DNA from: UBA12567 sp964598425
GTDB lineage: Bacteria; Planctomycetota; Phycisphaerae; Phycisphaerales; SM1A02
Reading direction: 5' to 3'
Length of the DNA: 64,000 nt
Assembly: GCA_964598425.1 (NCBI GenBank)
Contig: CAZRBV010000003.1
Location: forward strand, 42,697 to 106,696
Every line of letters starts with the position of its first letter. Position 1 is the stretch's first letter. Shown here one piece after another: positions 60,848-64,000 of this stretch. The position numbers were made by a program, and so were the translations under genes. The notes below the pieces were generated by a model. The model ran no database searches. It was not told the origin of the DNA and saw nothing but the letters and a program-made list of their open reading frames with translations.

Positions 60848-62103
60848 TGTTGACAGCGAGCCCAAACAAGGCCGAGCGGACCTACTCGTATCGCGCCCGT
60901 TCGCAGGACGGCGAGATCGTGACCGGGACGCTTTCCGGCGAGACGCCCGATGTTGTCGCATCATTGCTCCGTGCTGACGGCCTTATGCCAACGGCGATCC
61001 GATCAGCCGGTTCGGCGCTGCCGGACTTTGACGCAGAAGCCGTGCGCCGAGGCGAGGCTTTCAGGCGCATCAAACGAGAGGACGTGGCGACGTTCTGTCA
61101 GCAGCTCGGCGTCATGCTTGATACCGGCGTGCCACTTCCAGAGGCGCTGGAGTCGTGCCGTTCGCAGAGTCGCCGCAAGGAGTTTGCATCGCTCGTTGGC
61201 GAGATTCATGTTGATGTGTGTGGTGGTACGCCGCTCTCGCGATCCATGGCGAGATTCCCCAAGGTGTTTCCGCCGATCGTAGTCAGCCTGGTCCGCGCCT
61301 CAGAGGCATCGGGCACGATGGCATTGATGCTCGGGCGGGTGGGGGAATACCTCCTCAAGGAAGAGCGGACGCGTCGCCAGGTCAAAGGCGCGGCGACCTA
61401 TCCCGCCTTCATGCTTGGCAGTGCGGTATTGATCACCGCGTTCATGCTCGTCGTGATTCTTCCCAAGTTTGCGGCGATCTACGAGCGCAAGGGCTCAAGT
61501 CTTCCTCCCGCGACGCAGGTGATGATGGCCATCGGCGATGGTCTGCGATACGGCTGGCCGATTTGGGTGCCGTCGCTTGCGGTCGCAGTGGCGGGGTTTT
61601 TCCTATGGCGGCGGACGCGGTCGGGTCGACGCACGATCGATTGGTGCAAACTCTCGACGCCGGTCATTGGCCGATTGACTGTGACGCTCTATCTGGCCCG
61701 CGCGGGGCGGACGATGGGAACGCTGCTCGCTGGCGGCGTTGGCTTGATCGACGTGATTCGAATCTGCCGCGGCGTGACGGACAACCTGATCTTTGATCGG
61801 ATGTGGCAGGACATGGAAGATCGGGTGCGTGAGGGCAAGGAGCTGACCGGCGCTGTGTCGGAGTCTCGGTGGATACCCGCGGGCGTCGCGTCGATGATGG
61901 CGTCGGGCGAGCGGAGCGGTCGATTGCCTGAGGTCATGGAAAAGATCGCCGCGCGATGCGACGAAGAGCTCGAAACCGGCATCAAGAAGGCCACGTCCAT
62001 GATCGAGCCAATGCTCATCATCTTCATGGGCGTCCTGGTCGGAGCCGTGGCCATGGCCCTCCTGCTACCGATCTTCAAGATGTCCAGCGTCGTCGCCGGG
62101 TAG
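60844..62103 (+). CDS. gspF: type II secretion inner-membrane platform protein
   Basis: A 419-residue protein from GTG 60844 (overlapping the gspE stop) or ATG 60847. Two T2SSF domains (about 80-200 and 285-410), each with the FCQQLGVMLDTGVPLPEAL / RTMGTLLAGGVGLIDVI pattern, and three membrane helices (about 190-210, 235-255 and 390-412). It couples the ATPase to pseudopilin insertion. It ends the secretion operon; a repeat element starts 4 bp after its stop. Confidence 0.95.
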   Translation: MMLTASPNKAERTYSYRARSQDGEIVTGTLSGETPDVVASLLRADGLMPTAIRSAGSALPDFDAEAVRRGEAFRRIKREDVATFCQQLGVMLDTGVPLPEALESCRSQSRRKEFASLVGEIHVDVCGGTPLSRSMARFPKVFPPIVVSLVRASEASGTMALMLGRVGEYLLKEERTRRQVKGAATYPAFMLGSAVLITAFMLVVILPKFAAIYERKGSSLPPATQVMMAIGDGLRYGWPIWVPSLAVAVAGFFLWRRTRSGRRTIDWCKLSTPVIGRLTVTLYLARAGRTMGTLLAGGVGLIDVIRICRGVTDNLIFDRMWQDMEDRVREGKELTGAVSESRWIPAGVASMMASGERSGRLPEVMEKIAARCDEELETGIKKATSMIEPMLIIFMGVLVGAVAMALLLPIFKMSSVVAG

Positions 62104-62106
62104 CAC

Positions 62107-62127
62107 ACTGACCGCCGGTCACTTTAT
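62107..62127 (+). repeat. 21-bp repeat, copy 1
   Basis: Core TGACCGCCGGTCA then CTTTAT; 4 bp after the gspF stop. Identical over 21 bp to copies 2 and 3. Confidence 0.9.
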
Positions 62128-62311
62128 ATGCCTGTCCCATAGGCACTTATGATATTGCATTTTCTTAAGTCCTTGCGAATACAGCACATAAGGCGTCCGG
62201 GGGTTGTCAGGCGTGACCACCCATTGCGCAAGTCGTGGATACACAGGGCGTTGACGTGTTCCCCACGCCATGTGTCACGCCCCGACCGCCCGTATGACCG
62301 CGCCCAAGGCA

Positions 62312-62332
62312 ACTGACCGCCGGTCACTTTAT
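62312..62332 (+). repeat. 21-bp repeat, copy 2 (direct, internal)
   Basis: Same sequence and orientation as copy 1. It shares three more bases with the third copy (extra A before, CT after), so those two are most alike. Confidence 0.9.
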
Positions 62333-62393
62333 CTCCTGCAATCACAAGGGGTTACAGGATGGCGGCTTTCGTAACATGTTGTCTGGCAAACAG

Positions 62394-62414
62394 ATAAAGT
62401 GACCGGCGGTCAGT
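62394..62414 (-). repeat. 21-bp repeat, copy 3 (inverted)
   Basis: Reverse complement of copies 1 and 2. The stop codon of the minus-strand gene at 62410-62616 lies within it. Confidence 0.9.
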
Positions 62415-62616
62415 TCGGGCGTGTGGCGAGGGTCCAGGCGGCTCCAGAGAGGCCGCAGGTCGCGCCGACGATGGATGTCCACCACCAGCCCCACCGCCAG
62501 TCATGGAGCGGACCGCCCGTCATGCTCCATGCCACGCCCCACATCAGAAGGATGCCGAGGACCGCACTGCAGGTGAGGTACATCCACTGAGCTGAAGTGA
62601 TGGGCTGCTTCGTCAT
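62410..62616 (-). CDS. small two-helix membrane protein
   Basis: A 68-residue protein with two hydrophobic segments (MYLTCSAVLGILLMWGVAWSM and WWWTSIVGATCGLSGAAW). No family recognised. Its ATG overlaps the stop of the dihydrouridine synthase gene by 4 bp (62613-62616), the main reason to believe it is real. Its stop codon is provided by the inverted repeat of the MITE-like element, so the original C-terminus may have been cut or replaced. Confidence 0.6.
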   Translation of the reverse strand: MTKQPITSAQWMYLTCSAVLGILLMWGVAWSMTGGPLHDWRWGWWWTSIVGATCGLSGAAWTLATRPN

Positions 62617-63644
62617 GGGCTAAGGGGTTTCGTCGAGCACCGCGCCGAAGTCTGAAACTGCAACGCCGCCCCTCGCAGCGTTTCCCGGATGTCTGCTGCT
62701 GACCTCGCCGCCCGCACCGCGCCCTTGAGCCGCTTCACGCCATGCATGCCCTTGGCGTAGCGGCTGATGCCACTGCGGAGCCGGTGCAGCGCCGCCCGCT
62801 CGTCCTGGTGCTGCAGAATCAGGTCCAGATGCCGCTCAATGATGGCCAGCCATTCGGCCCGTGTTGGCGGCGGGGGTTCTGCAATCTCCGCGAGTCGCGC
62901 ATGCACTTCACGAAAGATCCACGGCCGCCCGAGTGCCCCGCGGGCAATCATGACGCCATCGCAGCCGGTGACCTCCATCATGCGCGCCGCGTCGCCCGCG
63001 CACCGAATGTCGCCGTTGCCAATCACGGGGATGGATTCCACCGCTTGCACCACTTCGGCGATCCCCTCCAGCCTGGCGCTGCCGCGAAACATCTGCTCGG
63101 TCGTGCGGCCGTGCACGGTGATGGCCGCGATGCCCACCTGCTCGAGCTGGCGCGCCAGCGCCGGCCCGACGATCCGCTCATCATCCCAGCCGAGCCGAAT
63201 CTTCGCCGTCACCGGTACGCCTGTCCGAGGTGTGATTGCCTCGACCATACGCTCGGCCAACCGCACGGTGTCATCAACATCACAGAGCAGCAGTGAGCCG
63301 CCGTGCTTCTTGGCCACCTTGTCCACCGGGCAGCCCATGTTGATGTCCACGATCGCTGCGCCATGATCGGCCGCCCACAGCCCCGCCTCGGGAAGTGGAT
63401 CGCTGCTGTTGCCGTAGACCTGCATGCACAGCGGCGAATCGCCTTCGCACGTCGCCGCCAGTTTCATCGCCTTGGGCGCCCCCCGCAGCAGACTGTGCAC
63501 ATTGAGGAGATCCGTACTCGCCAGCCCCACGCCGCCGAGCTCGCGGCAGAGCAGCCGGAACGGCAAGTCGCAGTGACCCGCCATGGGCGCCAGCAGCGCC
63601 TTGGACTCGAGTTGGACGGGGCCGATCTTCAGCACGCAGCCCAT
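62613..63644 (-). CDS. dus: tRNA-dihydrouridine synthase, DusB-like
   Basis: A 343-residue flavin enzyme. FMN-binding APMAGHCDLPFRLLCRELGG, catalytic cysteine in VDINMGCPVDKVAKKHGGSLL, KIRLGWDD, ITVHGRTTEQMF and IGNGDIRCAGDA with GVMIARGALGRPWIF. It reduces uridine to dihydrouridine in tRNA D-loops with NADPH. The C-terminal helical domain (LHRLRSGISRYAKGMHGVKRLKGAVR) is present. It is followed by the small membrane gene. Confidence 0.95.
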   Translation of the reverse strand: MGCVLKIGPVQLESKALLAPMAGHCDLPFRLLCRELGGVGLASTDLLNVHSLLRGAPKAMKLAATCEGDSPLCMQVYGNSSDPLPEAGLWAADHGAAIVDINMGCPVDKVAKKHGGSLLLCDVDDTVRLAERMVEAITPRTGVPVTAKIRLGWDDERIVGPALARQLEQVGIAAITVHGRTTEQMFRGSARLEGIAEVVQAVESIPVIGNGDIRCAGDAARMMEVTGCDGVMIARGALGRPWIFREVHARLAEIAEPPPPTRAEWLAIIERHLDLILQHQDERAALHRLRSGISRYAKGMHGVKRLKGAVRAARSAADIRETLRGAALQFQTSARCSTKPLSP

Positions 63645-63664
63645 CGTAGAGCGTCAGCCTGTGT

Positions 63665-64000
63665 CTACGGAGAAGAACCCTCCAACTTCATCCGCAGCCA
63701 CGCCCGGGCGAATGTCCAGTCGCTGCGGGCCGTCGGATCGCTGATCCCCAGCGCCTGCGCCGTTTCGTGGGTGGAGAGTCCGGAGACATACCGCATACGC
63801 ACAACGTCCGCCGCGCGGGGGTGTTCACGATCGAGCGTCGCCACATGCTTTGCAAGTTCTTCCAGCACCAGCGCCTCGGTGTCCGGCAAATCAGCCAGTT
63901 CTCCAGGGACCATCTCAAGCGGCACCGATCGAGCGCCGCCACCTCGCTTCTGCGCGCCGCGCGCCCGCGCACGCTCGACCAGCAGTTGCATGATCGCCCG
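63665..64000 (-). CDS. ECF-type sigma factor, 5' end beyond the window
   Basis: The visible 111 or so residues are the C-terminal part of a planctomycete-type ECF sigma factor: the end of region 2 (MQLLVERARARGAQKRGGG), a linker and region 4 (ADVVRMRYVSGLSTHETAQALGISDPTARSDWTFARAWLRMKL). The helix-turn-helix and the terminal DWxFARAWL motif are typical of this sigma group. An internal ATG at 63991 is probably not the start, since region 2 is otherwise missing; the frame stays open to the window edge. Confidence 0.82.
   Translation of the reverse strand, partial: RAIMQLLVERARARGAQKRGGGARSVPLEMVPGELADLPDTEALVLEELAKHVATLDREHPRAADVVRMRYVSGLSTHETAQALGISDPTARSDWTFARAWLRMKLEGSSP

Larger units (their letters stand above)
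62107..62414. mobile_element. MITE-like element with 21-bp terminal inverted repeats
   Basis: About 308 bp bounded by inverted copies of one 21-bp sequence (62107-62127 and, inverted, 62394-62414), with a third copy inside (62312-62332). The repeat core TGACCGCCGGTCA is itself near-palindromic, followed by CTTTAT. No transposase gene and no clear target duplication are visible. It lies between gspF and the small membrane gene and supplies the last bases of the latter. It may be a non-autonomous transposon, or a regulatory site array. Confidence 0.55.

Noticed and set aside
62124..62345. 73-codon minus-strand frame inside the MITE-like element
   Set aside because: No recognised motif, no convincing ribosome-binding site and it begins within repeat flank; not enough to call a gene.
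1..64000. tRNA, rRNA, CRISPR arrays and prophage genes
   Set aside because: Looked for T-loop GGTTCRANNCC patterns with an acceptor stem, rRNA-like tracts, spaced direct repeats and phage or integrase proteins; none was seen by eye.

Overview
The window looks like a stretch of a Phycisphaerae-type planctomycete chromosome. The evidence is short dockerin-like Ca-binding tails on large secreted proteins, a 'DCDGNGxLDxCQ' repeat protein, paired Tat-exported Gfo/Idh oxidoreductases, an ECF-type sigma factor with planctomycete-like sequence, an exosortase locus, and a type II secretion locus built from mixed Gsp and Pil parts. Codon usage is uniformly G/C-ending by eye. I saw no rRNA, tRNA, CRISPR array or phage genes.

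Layout. 93-2504 (minus): an ECF sigma factor, a putative anti-sigma factor and a membrane-anchored EF-hand protein, all coupled by 4-bp overlaps, with an SMR transporter downstream. A large secreted EF-hand protein is divergent (2634-4478). 4583-13056: a dockerin-tailed metzincin protease, a minus-strand trio (RlmL-like methyltransferase, SGNH hydrolase, VTT-domain membrane protein), ArfB, and a 1220-residue FG-GAP/Ca-repeat/dockerin protein. 13047-15993: pyrophosphatase, threonine aldolase and a nucleoside-type MFS permease. 16031-20406 (minus): an operon of an FGE-sulfatase-domain protein, two Gfo/Idh oxidoreductases and a hydroxypyruvate-isomerase-like protein, head-to-head with an ApbE lipoprotein.

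22001-27612 reads as a stress island. It holds three Hsp20 genes (the first with a novel 14-residue repeat domain), an HdeD-like membrane protein, a sigma-70 family factor, and a ClC-type Cl-/H+ antiporter homologue that carries a degenerate J-domain-like insertion. lipA follows, separated by two copies of a perfect hairpin exactly 200 bp apart.

29262-43695 (plus) is an exopolysaccharide/exosortase locus: SLBB export lipoprotein, exosortase fused to an EpsI domain, a 1697-residue TPR protein, a Wzc-like protein whose Walker A lysine is replaced by threonine, an NDP-sugar epimerase, a WecA/MraY-type phosphosugar transferase, a low-molecular-weight tyrosine phosphatase and a fructosamine-kinase-family protein. 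The convergent serC-serA-DUF1015 operon (43697-47378) covers serine synthesis.

47628-62103 (plus) is a type II secretion/type IV pilus hybrid locus: gspG, a small exported protein, gspH-like, PilM/N/O-like, a GspC/PilP-like protein, the secretin and a TPR lipoprotein. A four-gene signalling cassette follows (histidine kinase, CheY-like regulator, HD-GYP protein, STAS protein), then gspE and gspF. Most junctions are 4-bp ATGA/GTGA overlaps. A MITE-like repeat element follows gspF, and the window ends with a small membrane protein, a tRNA-dihydrouridine synthase and a partial ECF sigma factor.
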